Shown: positions 53,899 through 63,319, counted from the stretch's first letter. The stretch is DNA of 64,000 nucleotides from Marinibacterium sp050389775 (GCF_050389775.1 NZ_CP177144.1:1240001-1304000), one strand, 5' to 3'. Program-made: numbers and translations. The notes: generated by a model not told the origin, from the letters alone.

Positions 53899-55026
53899 AT
53901 GACCGGCCCGCTGTCCGGCCTGCGCGTGGTCGAGATGCAGGGGCTGGGCCCGGCGCCGCTGGCCGGCCAGTTCCTGGCCGATCTCGGCGCCCAGGTCACG
54001 CTGATCACCCGGCGTTCGGGGCCGGCCGATCCCACTGACATCAACACCCGGGGCAAACGCTCGGTCGCGCTGAACCTCAAGACGCCCGACGGCGTGGCCC
54101 TTGCGCTGGACCTGGTGGCCGGGGCCGACGTGCTGATCGAAGGCTTTCGCCCCGGGGTGATGGAACGCATGGGCCTTGGTCCCGCGCCCTGCCAGGCGCG
54201 CAATCCGGGGCTGATCTACGGGCGGATGACCGGCTGGGGCCAGGAGGGGCCGCTGGCGCAGACCGCCGGGCATGACATCAACTATCTCGGCCTGACCGGC
54301 CTCTTGCAGGCCATCGGCCCGGCCGATGCGCCGCCGCCGCCGCCGCTCAACATCGGGGCCGATTACGCCGGGGGCACGATGTTCCTGCTGTTCGGCATCA
54401 TGGCCGCGCTCTACGAACGCGGGCAATCGGGCCGGGGGCAGGTTGTCGATGCGGCCATGGTCGACGGCGCTTCGGCCCTGATGGCGCTGGTGCATGGCTG
54501 GATGGCCGGCGGCCAGTGGACCGAGGCCCGCCAGTCCAACCTGCTGGACGGGGCGGCGCCGTTTTATGGCACCTATGAATGCGCCGACGGCCGGTTCCTG
54601 GCCGTCGGGCCGCTGGAGCCGCAGTTCTTCGCCGAGCTGGTCCGCCTGGCCGGCCTGCCCGAGGATCACCGGGCCGACCAGATGGACCGGGCGACCTGGC
54701 CCGCGCGCCGGGCGGCCTATGCCCGGCTGTTCCGCAGCCGCACGCGCGACGAATGGGCGGCGATCTTCGAGGGGTCGGATGCCTGCGCCACGCCGGTGCT
54801 GTCGTTTGTCGAGGCGCCCGATCATCCGCACATGGCCGCGCGGGGCAGTTTCGTCGAAGTCGCCGGCGTGACCCAGGCCGCACCGGCCCCGCGGTTCGAC
54901 CGCACGCCCTCCGGCCCGCCCGGCCCCCCGCCCGCGCCGGGGGCCGATACCGACCCCGTGCTGCGCGAGCTGGGCCTGAGCGAGGACAGGATCGCGGCGT
55001 TGAGAGAGGCAAGGGTGTTGACCTGA
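53899..55026 (+). CDS. Alpha-methylacyl-CoA racemase (CaiB/BaiF family III CoA-transferase fold)
   Basis: A 375-residue enzyme matching alpha-methylacyl-CoA racemase rather than a true CoA-transferase. The catalytic residues occupy expected places: His125 and Asp126 in AGHDINYLGLTGLL, Asp155 in NIGADYAGGTM, and Glu240 in GPLEPQFF. These align with the His126, Asp156 and Glu241 of the studied mycobacterial enzyme. It interconverts 2-methylacyl-CoA stereoisomers in branched-chain lipid breakdown. ATG 53899 is preceded by a GGGGGGCGG run. Flanking non-coding regions with degenerate repeats isolate it from its neighbours, so it is probably monocistronic. The C-terminal region has a Pro-rich linker. 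Confidence 0.88.
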   Translation: MTGPLSGLRVVEMQGLGPAPLAGQFLADLGAQVTLITRRSGPADPTDINTRGKRSVALNLKTPDGVALALDLVAGADVLIEGFRPGVMERMGLGPAPCQARNPGLIYGRMTGWGQEGPLAQTAGHDINYLGLTGLLQAIGPADAPPPPPLNIGADYAGGTMFLLFGIMAALYERGQSGRGQVVDAAMVDGASALMALVHGWMAGGQWTEARQSNLLDGAAPFYGTYECADGRFLAVGPLEPQFFAELVRLAGLPEDHRADQMDRATWPARRAAYARLFRSRTRDEWAAIFEGSDACATPVLSFVEAPDHPHMAARGSFVEVAGVTQAAPAPRFDRTPSGPPGPPPAPGADTDPVLRELGLSEDRIAALREARVLT

Positions 55027-55300
55027 GACCTACGGCGCTGCGCGGGTTGGGGCGGAGGGAAAGCAGGACGTCCGCGCTGCGATGGACAGATGTGATGACC
55101 TGAGAGCCACGACCCCGCCGGCCCCGTGCCGCGCGGGTTGGGGTGGTACTGAAAGCAGGATTACGGCGCCGGGAAGGTCAGGTGTGCCGACGCGACGCCC
55201 ACGGCATTGCCGACCCGACGCCGGCTTGTGCGGCGCGGGGTGGGGTCGTGCCGGGACCGGAGTGCAGTACTGAGAAGGTCAGGGGTACTGACCTGAGAAT
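55019..55300. repeat. Degenerate GACCTGAGA-containing repeats
   Basis: TGACCTGAGA occurs at the AMACR stop (from about 55019), again near 55095, and near 55288. Each is associated with CGCGGGTTGGGG or CGCGGGGTGGGG and GAAAGCAGGA or GAGAAGGTCAGG text. The first two units lie about 76 bases apart; the third is further and more altered. These look like decaying tandem duplications in the 487-base gap before sitA. Confidence 0.4.
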
Positions 55301-55459
55301 CATGGCTCCGACGATCCGGCACTTGCCCGGAACGGGCGAAGCAGGGGCGAAAATGCCTTGTTTTGTGGCACCTGCCCGCGCCCGCCCGGGGATTCTTGCC
55401 AAATTCCATGAAGATTGCATGAATCCGGCAGGCATATGCACCACGCCCCTTGATATATT

Positions 55460-55478
55460 GCGAATGATTTGCATTCTT
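55460..55478 (+). promoter_or_regulatory. Candidate Fur/Mur box upstream of sitABCD
   Basis: GCGAATGATTTGCATTCTT matches the 19-base Fur consensus at 12 positions and contains the inverted GAATG/CATTC arms (55462-55466, 55472-55476). It sits 36 bases before the start of the manganese/iron binding-protein gene and overlaps an AT-rich promoter-like patch with TTGATA at 55450-55455. In alphaproteobacteria such a box before sitA is usually the target of the manganese regulator Mur (a Fur homologue). Confidence 0.6.
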
Positions 55479-55513
55479 ATTCTCAGGTTTAACGATTGCC
55501 GAAAGGACATGGC

Positions 55514-56428
55514 ATGGCCCTTACCCGGGCAGGTCTGATCTGCGCCCTCGGTTCCTTCGCCACGCTGGCGACGGGGCAGGGCGCGGTGGCCGAAGACAGC
55601 GACCGCATGAAGGTCGTCACGACCTTTACCGTTCTTGCCGACATGGCCCGCAACGTCGCCGGGGATGCGGCGGATGTCGTGTCGGTGACCAAGCCGGGGG
55701 CCGAGATCCACGGCTATTCGCCGACCCCCCGCGACCTGGTCAACGCACAGGATGCCGATCTGATCCTCTGGAACGGGATGAACCTGGAATTGTGGTTCGA
55801 ACAATTCCTGGCCAACCTGCGCGACGTGCCGTCGGTCGTGCTGACCGAGGGGATCGACCCGATCCCGATCGCCGAGGGCGCCTATCAGGGCAAGCCCAAC
55901 CCCCATGCCTGGATGGGGCTGGATAACGCGCTGGTCTATATCGACAATATCGCCGCGGCCTTCGGTGATTACGATCCGGCCAACCTGGACGCCTACATGG
56001 CCAATGCCGCGGCCTACAAGGACCGGCTGCGCGCCACGCTGGAACCGCTGCGCGCCGAGATCGCCGCCGTGCCCGAGGGCCAGCGCTGGCTGGTGACCTG
56101 CGAAGGGGCGTTCAGCTACCTCGCCCGTGACTTCGGCATGCAGGAGCTCTATCTCTGGCCGATGAACGCCGACCAGATGGGCACGCCCAAGCAGGTGCGC
56201 AAGGTGATCGACGGGGTGAAGGACAACGACATCCCGGTGGTCTTCTGCGAAAGCACCGTCAACACCGCCCCCGCCGAACAGGTCGCCCGCGAGACCGGGG
56301 CGCGATACGGCGGGGTGCTTTATGTCGACAGCCTGTCGGGCGAGGACGGGCCGGTGCCCACCTATCTCGACCTGCTGACGGTCACTGCACAGACCATTGT
56401 GGACGGGCTGAGCCCCGTGTCCGAGTAA
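55514..56428 (+). CDS. sitA: SitA-type manganese/iron ABC transporter substrate-binding protein
   Basis: A 304-residue periplasmic metal-binding protein (cluster 9 family). The four metal ligands are His66 (GAEIHGYSPTP), His131 (KPNPHAWM), Glu197 (VTCEGAFSYLA) and Asp272 (YVDSLSGEDGP), the H-H-E-D set of Mn/Fe members rather than the His-rich zinc type. The signal peptide is in the first 27 residues. ATG 55514 has AAAGGA at 55502-55507; the in-frame TTG at 55496 is less likely. It heads sitABCD behind a Fur/Mur-like box. Confidence 0.92.
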   Translation: MALTRAGLICALGSFATLATGQGAVAEDSDRMKVVTTFTVLADMARNVAGDAADVVSVTKPGAEIHGYSPTPRDLVNAQDADLILWNGMNLELWFEQFLANLRDVPSVVLTEGIDPIPIAEGAYQGKPNPHAWMGLDNALVYIDNIAAAFGDYDPANLDAYMANAAAYKDRLRATLEPLRAEIAAVPEGQRWLVTCEGAFSYLARDFGMQELYLWPMNADQMGTPKQVRKVIDGVKDNDIPVVFCESTVNTAPAEQVARETGARYGGVLYVDSLSGEDGPVPTYLDLLTVTAQTIVDGLSPVSE

Positions 56429-56492
56429 CCATCCTTATCGCGGCCGCCCTGCCCGGGGCGGCCGCAGCCATTTTTGGCGGAAAGACAAGACG

Positions 56493-57386
56493 ATGAAGCA
56501 CGACAGCCAGATCCTGACCGCAACGCCGGATCCTGCCGATCCGGGAAGCGGCATCATGGCCCGCGACGTCACGGTGACCTATCGCAACGGGCTGACCGCC
56601 CTGCGCGATGCAAGCTTTGCCATTCCCCGGGGCACGGTCACGGCCCTGGTCGGGGTCAATGGCGCGGGCAAGTCCACGCTGTTCAAGGCCATCATGGGCT
56701 TTGTGCCCCTGGGCAAGGGCGAGATCCGCCTGCTGGGCCTGTCGGTGCGCGAGGCGCTGCGGCGCAACCTGGTGGCCTATGTGCCCCAGTCCGAAGAGCT
56801 GGACTGGTCGTTTCCCGTGCTGGTCGAGGACGTGGTGATGATGGGCCGTTACGGCCACATGGGGTTCCTGCGCCGGCCCCGGGCGGCCGATCACCAGGCC
56901 GTCGAAGAAGCGCTGGCCCGGGTCAACATGCTGGACTTCCGCGACCGCCAGATCGGCGAGCTGTCGGGCGGCCAGAAGAAACGGGTGTTCCTGGCCCGGG
57001 CGCTGGCCCAGGAAGGCCAGGTCATCCTGCTGGACGAGCCGTTCACCGGGGTCGACGTCAAGACCGAGGAACAGATCATCGCCCTGATGCGCGAGCTGCG
57101 CGACGAAGGCCGGGTGATGCTGGTGTCGACCCACAACCTGGGCACCGTGCCGGAATTCTGCGACCGCACCGTGCTGGTCAAGGGCACGGTGCTGGGCTAC
57201 GGCCCGACCGCCACGACCTTTACCCACGAGAACCTGGCCCTGGCCTTTGGCGGCGTGCTGCGCCAGTTCACCCTGGGCGGCACCGACCTGCATGACGACG
57301 ACGACGCCCGCCAGGTCTCGATCCTGACCGATGACGAACGGCCTTTCGTGCAATACGGCCCGGGCCCCTCGGAGGAAGAGGAATGA
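56493..57386 (+). CDS. sitB: SitB-type manganese/iron ABC transporter ATP-binding protein
   Basis: A 297-residue ATPase. Walker A is GVNGAGKST, then PQSEELDWSFPVLVEDVVMM, the Q-loop region typical of Mn/Zn importers. The signature is LSGGQKKRVF, Walker B VILLDEPFTGVD, and the switch His is in VSTHNLGTVPEF. It has an N-terminal extension and an acidic C-terminal tail ending in Glu residues. It overlaps sitC by ATGA. Confidence 0.93.
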   Translation: MKHDSQILTATPDPADPGSGIMARDVTVTYRNGLTALRDASFAIPRGTVTALVGVNGAGKSTLFKAIMGFVPLGKGEIRLLGLSVREALRRNLVAYVPQSEELDWSFPVLVEDVVMMGRYGHMGFLRRPRAADHQAVEEALARVNMLDFRDRQIGELSGGQKKRVFLARALAQEGQVILLDEPFTGVDVKTEEQIIALMRELRDEGRVMLVSTHNLGTVPEFCDRTVLVKGTVLGYGPTATTFTHENLALAFGGVLRQFTLGGTDLHDDDDARQVSILTDDERPFVQYGPGPSEEEE

Positions 57387-58240
57387 GCCTGCTCGTCGAG
57401 CCCTTCGGCTATGGCTACATGGTCAATGCCATGTGGGTGTCGGCCCTGGTCGGCGGGGTCTGTGCCTTTCTGTCGTGTTACCTGATGCTCAAGGGCTGGT
57501 CCCTGATCGGCGATGCCCTGTCGCATTCCGTCGTGCCGGGCGTGGCGGGCGCCTACATGCTGGGCCTGCCCTTCGCTCTGGGGGCGTTCCTGTCCGGCGG
57601 GCTGGCCGCCGGGGCGATGCTGTTCCTGTCGGGCCGGTCGGGGCTGAAGGTCGACGTGGTGATCGGGCTGATCTTTACCTCGTTCTTCGGGCTGGGCCTG
57701 TTCATGGCCTCGGTCAACCCGATGGCCGTGTCGATCCAGACCATCACCATGGGCAACATCCTGGCCATCACGCCCCAGGACACCCTGCAACTGGCCATCA
57801 TCGGGTTTGTCTCGCTGGCCGTGCTGCTGGCCAAGTGGAAGGACCTGCTGGTCGTCTTCTTCGACGAAAGCCATGCCCGGTCGATCGGCCTGCGCCCGGG
57901 GCTGCTGAAAGGCGTGTTCTTCGTGCTGCTGTCGGCCTGTGTCGTGGCCGCCATGCAGACGGTCGGCGCCTTCCTGGTCATTGCCATGGTCGTCACCCCC
58001 GGGGCCACGGCCTACCTGCTGTGCGACCGCTTCCCCCGGCTGATCGTCACGGCCGTGTGCATCGGCACGCTCACCAGTTTCCTGGGGGCCTATGCCAGCT
58101 ATTTCCTCGACGGGGCGACCGGCGGCGTGATCGTCGTGCTGCAGACCCTGGTCTTCCTGGTGGCCTTTGTCTGGGCGCCCAAACATGGCCTGCTGGCCCA
58201 GCGGCGCAAGGCCGCCGCGGCCCTGGCGGAGGGCGCGTGA
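57383..58240 (+). CDS. sitC: SitC-type manganese/iron ABC transporter permease
   Basis: A 285-residue polytopic permease of the ABC-3 family. Signature segments are LMLKGWSLIGDALSHSVVPG, MAVSIQTITMGNILAITPQD and TVGAFLVIAMVVTPGATAYL. It pairs with the SitD-like permease, whose ATG shares the last base of its stop (TGATG). Confidence 0.93.
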   Translation: MSLLVEPFGYGYMVNAMWVSALVGGVCAFLSCYLMLKGWSLIGDALSHSVVPGVAGAYMLGLPFALGAFLSGGLAAGAMLFLSGRSGLKVDVVIGLIFTSFFGLGLFMASVNPMAVSIQTITMGNILAITPQDTLQLAIIGFVSLAVLLAKWKDLLVVFFDESHARSIGLRPGLLKGVFFVLLSACVVAAMQTVGAFLVIAMVVTPGATAYLLCDRFPRLIVTAVCIGTLTSFLGAYASYFLDGATGGVIVVLQTLVFLVAFVWAPKHGLLAQRRKAAAALAEGA

Positions 58241-59073
58241 TGGCCGAGGCCCTGCTGATGCCCTTCCAGTTCCCGTTCATGCAGAACGCCTTCTGGATCG
58301 CCCTGATCGTCTCGGTGCCCACGGCGCTGCTGTCCTGTTTCCTGGTGCTCAAGGGCTGGGCGCTGATGGGCGATGCGGTCAGCCATGCCGTGCTGCCGGG
58401 CATCGTTCTGGCCTATGTCCTGGGCTGGCCGCTGATCATCGGAGCCTTTGCCGCCGGCATGGTCACGGCCCTGGCCACGGGTTATCTCAGCGACAACAGC
58501 CGGGTGAAGCAGGACACCGTGATGGGCGTGGTCTTTTCCGGCATGTTCGGCCTGGGCATCGTGTTCTATGTCGCGCTCAGGACCAATGTGCATCTCGATC
58601 ACATCCTGTTCGGCAACATGCTGGGTGTCGGGCCTGAAGACCTGCGCACCGCCGGGGTGATCTCGGCCGTGGTCGTGCTGGCCCTGCTGGTCAAGTGGAA
58701 GGACCTGATGCTGCATGCCTTCGATCCGATCCAGGCCCGGGCCAGCGGCCTGCCTGTCGGTCTGCTGCATTACGGCCTGCTGACCATCCTGTCGCTGACC
58801 ATCGTGGCCACCCTGTCGGCCACCGGGCTGATCCTGGCCGTCGGCCTGCTGATCGCGCCGGGAGCCATCGCCTTCCTGCTCGTGCGCAGCTTCGGGCGGA
58901 TGCTGGTCGTGTCGGTCGCGGTCTGCATGGTGTCGATGGTCGGCGGGGTCTGGTTCAGCTTCTACCTCGACAGCGCCCCGGCCCCGACGATCATCCTGAT
59001 CCTGACGGCCTTGTTCGTGCTGGCCTTCGTCCGGCGCAACCTGCTGACCCGCCGGGCCTCGGCCACGGTCTGA
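58240..59073 (+). CDS. sitD: SitD-type manganese/iron ABC transporter permease
   Basis: A 277-residue second ABC-3 permease. LVLKGWALMGDAVSHAVLPG, DHILFGNMLGVGPEDLRTAG and TGLILAVGLLIAPGAIAFLL match the family. It starts at ATG 58240 within the sitC stop. The operon continues to a methionine aminopeptidase gene 87 bases downstream. Confidence 0.93.
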   Translation: MAEALLMPFQFPFMQNAFWIALIVSVPTALLSCFLVLKGWALMGDAVSHAVLPGIVLAYVLGWPLIIGAFAAGMVTALATGYLSDNSRVKQDTVMGVVFSGMFGLGIVFYVALRTNVHLDHILFGNMLGVGPEDLRTAGVISAVVVLALLVKWKDLMLHAFDPIQARASGLPVGLLHYGLLTILSLTIVATLSATGLILAVGLLIAPGAIAFLLVRSFGRMLVVSVAVCMVSMVGGVWFSFYLDSAPAPTIILILTALFVLAFVRRNLLTRRASATV

Positions 59074-59160
59074 GCCGGGGCCGGACCGGCCATGGCCGGG
59101 CGGCGGGACATTCCCCGCTCGGCGCCCTATGATGGCCGGGCATCCCAGGCGGAGACCCAG

Positions 59161-59916
59161 ATGACCATCACCCAGGAAGACGAGCTCGACGGGCTGAAAC
59201 ACATCGGCCGGATCGTGGCCAACACGCTGCAGGCCATGTCCACCGCGGCCCGGCCGGGCATGACCACGGCCGAGCTGGATGCCATCGGCCGCCGCCTGCT
59301 GGACCGCGACGGGGCGGTGTCGGCTCCCGAAAGCACCTATGGCTTTCCCGGCGCGACCTGCATCAGCGTCAACGAAGAGATCGCTCACGGCATCCCCGGC
59401 GCCCGCGTTCTGGCGCCCGGCGACCTGGTCAACATCGATGTCTCGGCCTCGAAGAACGGGTTCTTTGCCGATACCGGGGCCAGCTTTCGCCTGCCGCCGC
59501 AGCGCCTTGGCCAGGACCGGCTGTGCCGCGACGGGCGCCAGGCCATGCAGATCGGCATCGCCCAGGTCCGCGCCGGCCGGCCACTGTCGGGCATCGGCCA
59601 GGCCATCGGCCGGTTTGCCGCCAGGCGGGGCTATAGCCTGGTGCGCAACCTGGCCAGCCATGGCATCGGCCGGGCGCTGCATGAATACCCCCAGGAAATC
59701 GCCACCTGGCCCGACAATGGCGACCGCCGGCGGATCACCCGCGGGTTGGTTCTGACGGTCGAGCCCTTCCTGTCGCGCGGCGGGCTCTGGGCCACCGAGA
59801 CCGGCGACGGCTGGACCCTCGTGGCCGAGCCGCGGGCCGAGGTCGTGCAATACGAACACACCGTCGTGGCCACCGGCGGCAAGCCGATCATCGTCACCCT
59901 GCCGGACCGGGCCTAA
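59161..59916 (+). CDS. map: Type I methionine aminopeptidase
   Basis: A 251-residue enzyme that removes N-terminal Met from new proteins. All five metal ligands of the family are present: Asp93 and Asp104 (NIDVSASKNGFFADTG), His167 (ASHGIGRALHE), Glu201 (TVEPF), Glu232 (VQYEHT). GFPGATCISVNEEIAHGIPG gives the conserved substrate loop with its His. ATG 59161 is preceded by GGCGGAGACCCAG. These enzymes use Mn, Fe or Co, and placement just after sitABCD suggests a metal-linked or accessory copy rather than the housekeeping gene, which is usually found elsewhere. Its stop overlaps that of the converging permease gene. Confidence 0.9.
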   Translation: MTITQEDELDGLKHIGRIVANTLQAMSTAARPGMTTAELDAIGRRLLDRDGAVSAPESTYGFPGATCISVNEEIAHGIPGARVLAPGDLVNIDVSASKNGFFADTGASFRLPPQRLGQDRLCRDGRQAMQIGIAQVRAGRPLSGIGQAIGRFAARRGYSLVRNLASHGIGRALHEYPQEIATWPDNGDRRRITRGLVLTVEPFLSRGGLWATETGDGWTLVAEPRAEVVQYEHTVVATGGKPIIVTLPDRA

Positions 59917-60992
59917 CGCCGCCGGCCGTCGCCCAACAGCACGACGATCAGGTACAGCCCGCCGAGAAAGCCCGTGGTCAGCCCGACCGGCAGGTTCAGC
60001 GCCAGCGGCGCGGCCTGGCCCAGCAGGTCGGCGGCCATCAGCAGCAAGGCTCCCGTCATCGCCCCGGCCACCATCGGCACCCCGGGCGCCCGGGTCAGGC
60101 GCCGGGCGATCTGCGGCCCGGCCAGCGCGATGAAGGCCACCGGCCCGGTGGCCGCCGTGGCCACCGAGGTCAGCCCGACCGCCGCCAGCACCACCCACAA
60201 CCGCGTGGCGCCCACCCGCACGCCCAGCTGGCGGGCCGTGTCGGCGCCCATTTCCAACAGGCTCAGCCGGCGCGACTGGGCCAGCAGGATCGGGGCGAAG
60301 ACAACCAGCCCGGCCAGGGCCGGCCAGACATGGGCCCAGCTCCGCCCGTTCAGCGATCCGGCCAGCCAGACCTGAGCGGCCATGACCTGGTCCAGCCCGC
60401 CTTTCAGCATCAGCCCGGTGTTGACCCCGCCCAGGATCGCCCCGGCGCCGATGCCCACCAGGATCAGCCGATAGCCGCCCCCTGCCGCCGTATCCCCGCC
60501 GCCGCGCCGGGCCAGCAGCAGCACGGCCAGCGCCGTGCCCATGCCCGACAGGATGGCCGCCAGGGCGGTCTGCAGCGGCGTGGCCTGGAACAGGATGATG
60601 GCCGTGATCGCTCCGGTCGCGGCCCCGGTGGTAAAGCCGATCACGTCGGGCGACCCCAGCGCATTGCGCGACAGCGACTGGAACGCCGCGCCGGCCAGCC
60701 CCAGCGCCGCGCCGACCAGCAGGGCGGTCAGCACCCGGGGCAGGCGCAGGCGCTGGATCACCCGGGTGATCATCGGCTCGCCCGGATCGCCCAGCAGCCC
60801 GGCCAGCACCTGGGCCGGCGACAGGCGGATGGTGCCGGTGCCCAGCAGGACGATGGCCAGGCCCAGCAGGGCCAGCCCCAGCACAAGGCAGACCCGCAGG
60901 CTGCGCGGGCGCCACAACAGGCTGATCCCGCCCCGGCGCAGCACCTTCTGGCCACCGGGCGGTTCGGGGATGGGGGCGGGCCGGGCGCTCAT
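59913..60992 (-). CDS. FepG-type siderophore ABC permease
   Basis: A 359-residue FecCD-family permease. RLPRVLTALLVGAALGLAGA, SLSRNALGSPDVIGFTTGAA and GPVAFIALAGPQIARRLTRA place it with FepG-like subunits; the GSPDVIGF text is typical of them. It is the last gene of the fepBDG-like arm. Its ATG overlaps the FepD-like stop (ATGA) and its 3' end overlaps the map stop by four bases. Confidence 0.9.
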   Translation of the reverse strand: MSARPAPIPEPPGGQKVLRRGGISLLWRPRSLRVCLVLGLALLGLAIVLLGTGTIRLSPAQVLAGLLGDPGEPMITRVIQRLRLPRVLTALLVGAALGLAGAAFQSLSRNALGSPDVIGFTTGAATGAITAIILFQATPLQTALAAILSGMGTALAVLLLARRGGGDTAAGGGYRLILVGIGAGAILGGVNTGLMLKGGLDQVMAAQVWLAGSLNGRSWAHVWPALAGLVVFAPILLAQSRRLSLLEMGADTARQLGVRVGATRLWVVLAAVGLTSVATAATGPVAFIALAGPQIARRLTRAPGVPMVAGAMTGALLLMAADLLGQAAPLALNLPVGLTTGFLGGLYLIVVLLGDGRRR

Positions 60993-62032
60993 AGCCGAGC
61001 CAGCCGGACGCGCCGGACCACGTGGATGAAGAACGGCCCGCCGATCACCGTGGCCACCACGCCGGCGGCCATCTCGTCGGGGGCCACGACGATCCGGCCC
61101 AGGATGTCGGCGCCCAGCAGCAGCGCGGCGGCATAGACCGCCGAGAGCGGCAGGATCATGCGGTTGTCCGGCCCGGCCACGGCCCGCGCCAGGTGCGGCG
61201 CGACCAGCCCGACCAGCGCGATCGGCCCGGCAGTGGCCGTGGCTGCTCCGGCCAGCACCATGACCGACAGGCAGGCCAGCGCCCAGATCCGGCCTGGCCG
61301 CAGCCCCAGCGCCCGGCCGCTGTCCCGGCCCAGGGCCAGGGCGTTCAGCGCCGGGGCCAGCGCCAGGGCCAGCCCGCCGCCGGTGATCAGCGCCAGGCCC
61401 ATGACACCGGCCACGGCCATGCCGCGCCCGTCCAGCGCCCCGGCGCCCCAGCTGCGGAAGACATCCAGTACGTCCAGCGCGGCGTTCAGGATGACCAGGC
61501 TGACCGCCGCGCCCAGCACGATCGACAACCCGGCTCCGGCCAGCACGAGGCGCACCGGATCGGTGCCGCTGTCATGGGCCCGGCCCAGCAGGAACACGGC
61601 CGCCCCGGCCAGCCCGGCCCCGGCAAAGCCGAACCAGACATATTGCGTGATCGCCGTCAGCCCAAAGGCCGAGGCTCCCAGCACCACGGCCATGGCCGCC
61701 CCGGCGTTGACGCCCAGCAGGCCGGGCTCGGCCAGCGGGTTGCGCGTGACGGCCTGCATCACCGCCCCGGCCAGGCCCAGCCCAGCCCCGGCCAGCACGG
61801 CCAGCAGGCTGCGCGGCAGGCGCAGCTCGCGCACGATCAGGTGCACGTCATTGGCCGGATCAAAGGCGGTCAGCGCCCGGGCCACATCGCCCGGGGCCGT
61901 CGGGCGCGAGCCCACGGCCAGGCTGGCGGCCATCAGCAGGGCCAGCAGCACCAGCCCGGCCACCAGCCCCGGCCCCGAGGCGGGCCGTGCGGCGGTTGGA
62001 CGTGCCGGCAGGGGTGGGGCAGAGCGGGTCAT
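60989..62032 (-). CDS. FepD-type siderophore ABC permease
   Basis: A 347-residue FecCD-family permease: RELRLPRSLLAVLAGAGLGL, MQAVTRNPLAEPGLLGVNAG and GPIALVGLVAPHLARAVAGP. I chose ATG 62032, where the 16-base text GCGGGTCATGGGGTGG begins a small direct duplication (62025-62056). An in-frame upstream ATG at 62083 is less likely. It pairs with the downstream FepG-like subunit. Confidence 0.88.
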   Translation of the reverse strand: MTRSAPPLPARPTAARPASGPGLVAGLVLLALLMAASLAVGSRPTAPGDVARALTAFDPANDVHLIVRELRLPRSLLAVLAGAGLGLAGAVMQAVTRNPLAEPGLLGVNAGAAMAVVLGASAFGLTAITQYVWFGFAGAGLAGAAVFLLGRAHDSGTDPVRLVLAGAGLSIVLGAAVSLVILNAALDVLDVFRSWGAGALDGRGMAVAGVMGLALITGGGLALALAPALNALALGRDSGRALGLRPGRIWALACLSVMVLAGAATATAGPIALVGLVAPHLARAVAGPDNRMILPLSAVYAAALLLGADILGRIVVAPDEMAAGVVATVIGGPFFIHVVRRVRLARL

Positions 62033-62311
62033 GGGGTGGCGCGGGTCATGGGGTGGGGACGGGTTTCGGGGGCGGACGGGCAAAGGGGCCAGGCGGGCAG
62101 GTCTTAGGGTCGGGTTACAAGGCGGAGCAGGCTACGTGGCGGGCGGGTCGTGGCGGCGTGAGGTTCGTGAGGCTCATGGGCAAGGGGTCGGATGGGTCAC
62201 AAGGCTGAGTGCCGGACGGATCGCAGATCAAGGCGGGGCCTGATGCGCGGCAGGGCCTGCCGAGCGGCCCCCGGGCAACCGACCGCGCAGGCGCGCCAGA
62301 GGGCCGCCGGA

Positions 62312-63319
62312 TCATTCGCTGAAATAGGGCATCAGCGTCTCGATGATCGTCAGCCCCGAGTAATAATCCACCCGGAAGGACAGCGGCCCCAGCGGATAGA
62401 CCTGCCCGGCCTGCACGGCGGGCAGGTTGGCCAGCACCGGATCGGCCATGAACCGTTCGACCGCCTCGGGCGTGCCGTTGAGCAGGAAGATGCTGTCGCC
62501 GGTGATCGCCCCGGGCAGGTTCTCGTGCGAGATGAAATCGTATTCGCGCGATTGCATCACCCGGTCGCGCATGGCCTCGGGCAGGCCGGTCACCTCGAAG
62601 CCCAGTTCGGCCAGCACCCGGGCCTGGGCGCTGATCGGCTTGGACACCCCGTAATTGCCCGCGAAATTGTAGGCCACGATGCTGGCCGTGCCCTCGGGCC
62701 GGGTCATCTGCGCCGCGGCGGCCTTGGCCCGGGCGGTGAAATCGCGGGCCATGTCCCGGGCCTGGGCTTCGTGGCCCGTGGCCCGGCCGATCTGGCGGGC
62801 CAGTTCCTTCCAATCGTTGCGGGCATAGTCGAAGACCGCGACGGGGATGCCCATGGCCTGCAGCTCGGCGACATGGGGCAGGATGCTGTCGGCGCCCGAG
62901 GCCGAGGCCACGACAAGATCGGCATCCTGGATCAGCAGGGCTTCGAAATCGAAGGCCAGGTTGGGGTAGAGCACGGCAACCCCGCGGTCATGGGCGATCT
63001 CGGCCCATTGCCGAAAGAACCCGGCATCATCGGTCAGCGGGCTGCGCGTGGCGGCGGCGGTGGCCACCAGCGGCACGTCCAGGGCCAGCAGCGTGCCGGT
63101 CAGGCTGGGCGAGGTCGAGACCACGCGTTGCGGCGGGGCATCCAGCACCAGCGTGCCGGCCTCGTGTTCGATCCGGCGGGGCCAGTCGCCATCGGCGGCC
63201 GTGGCGGCGGGGGCCAGGGACAGGGCGGCCAGCGCGGCCAGGGTGGTGCCCAGGACAAGGCGGCGGCCGGGCGCGGCAGGCAGGCGGGACAGGCGAGACA
63301 GGCGGGGGTAGGGGGGCAT
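62312..63319 (-). CDS. FepB-type siderophore substrate-binding protein
   Basis: A 335-residue periplasmic binding protein with an Arg-rich leader and signal peptide ending PAATA. VVSTSPSLTGTLLALDVPLV, FDFEALLIQDADLVVASASG and NFAGNYGVSKPISAQARVLA belong to the FepB/catecholate-type branch. ATG 63319 has GGAAGAG upstream. It is separated from the FepD-like gene by 279 bases of non-coding DNA with short direct duplications, and diverges from the FepC-like ATPase. Confidence 0.88.
   Translation of the reverse strand: MPPYPRLSRLSRLPAAPGRRLVLGTTLAALAALSLAPAATAADGDWPRRIEHEAGTLVLDAPPQRVVSTSPSLTGTLLALDVPLVATAAATRSPLTDDAGFFRQWAEIAHDRGVAVLYPNLAFDFEALLIQDADLVVASASGADSILPHVAELQAMGIPVAVFDYARNDWKELARQIGRATGHEAQARDMARDFTARAKAAAAQMTRPEGTASIVAYNFAGNYGVSKPISAQARVLAELGFEVTGLPEAMRDRVMQSREYDFISHENLPGAITGDSIFLLNGTPEAVERFMADPVLANLPAVQAGQVYPLGPLSFRVDYYSGLTIIETLMPYFSE

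Noticed and set aside
53483..53902. Small protein upstream of the racemase
   Set aside because: No ribosome site or conserved motif, and composition is not coding-like.
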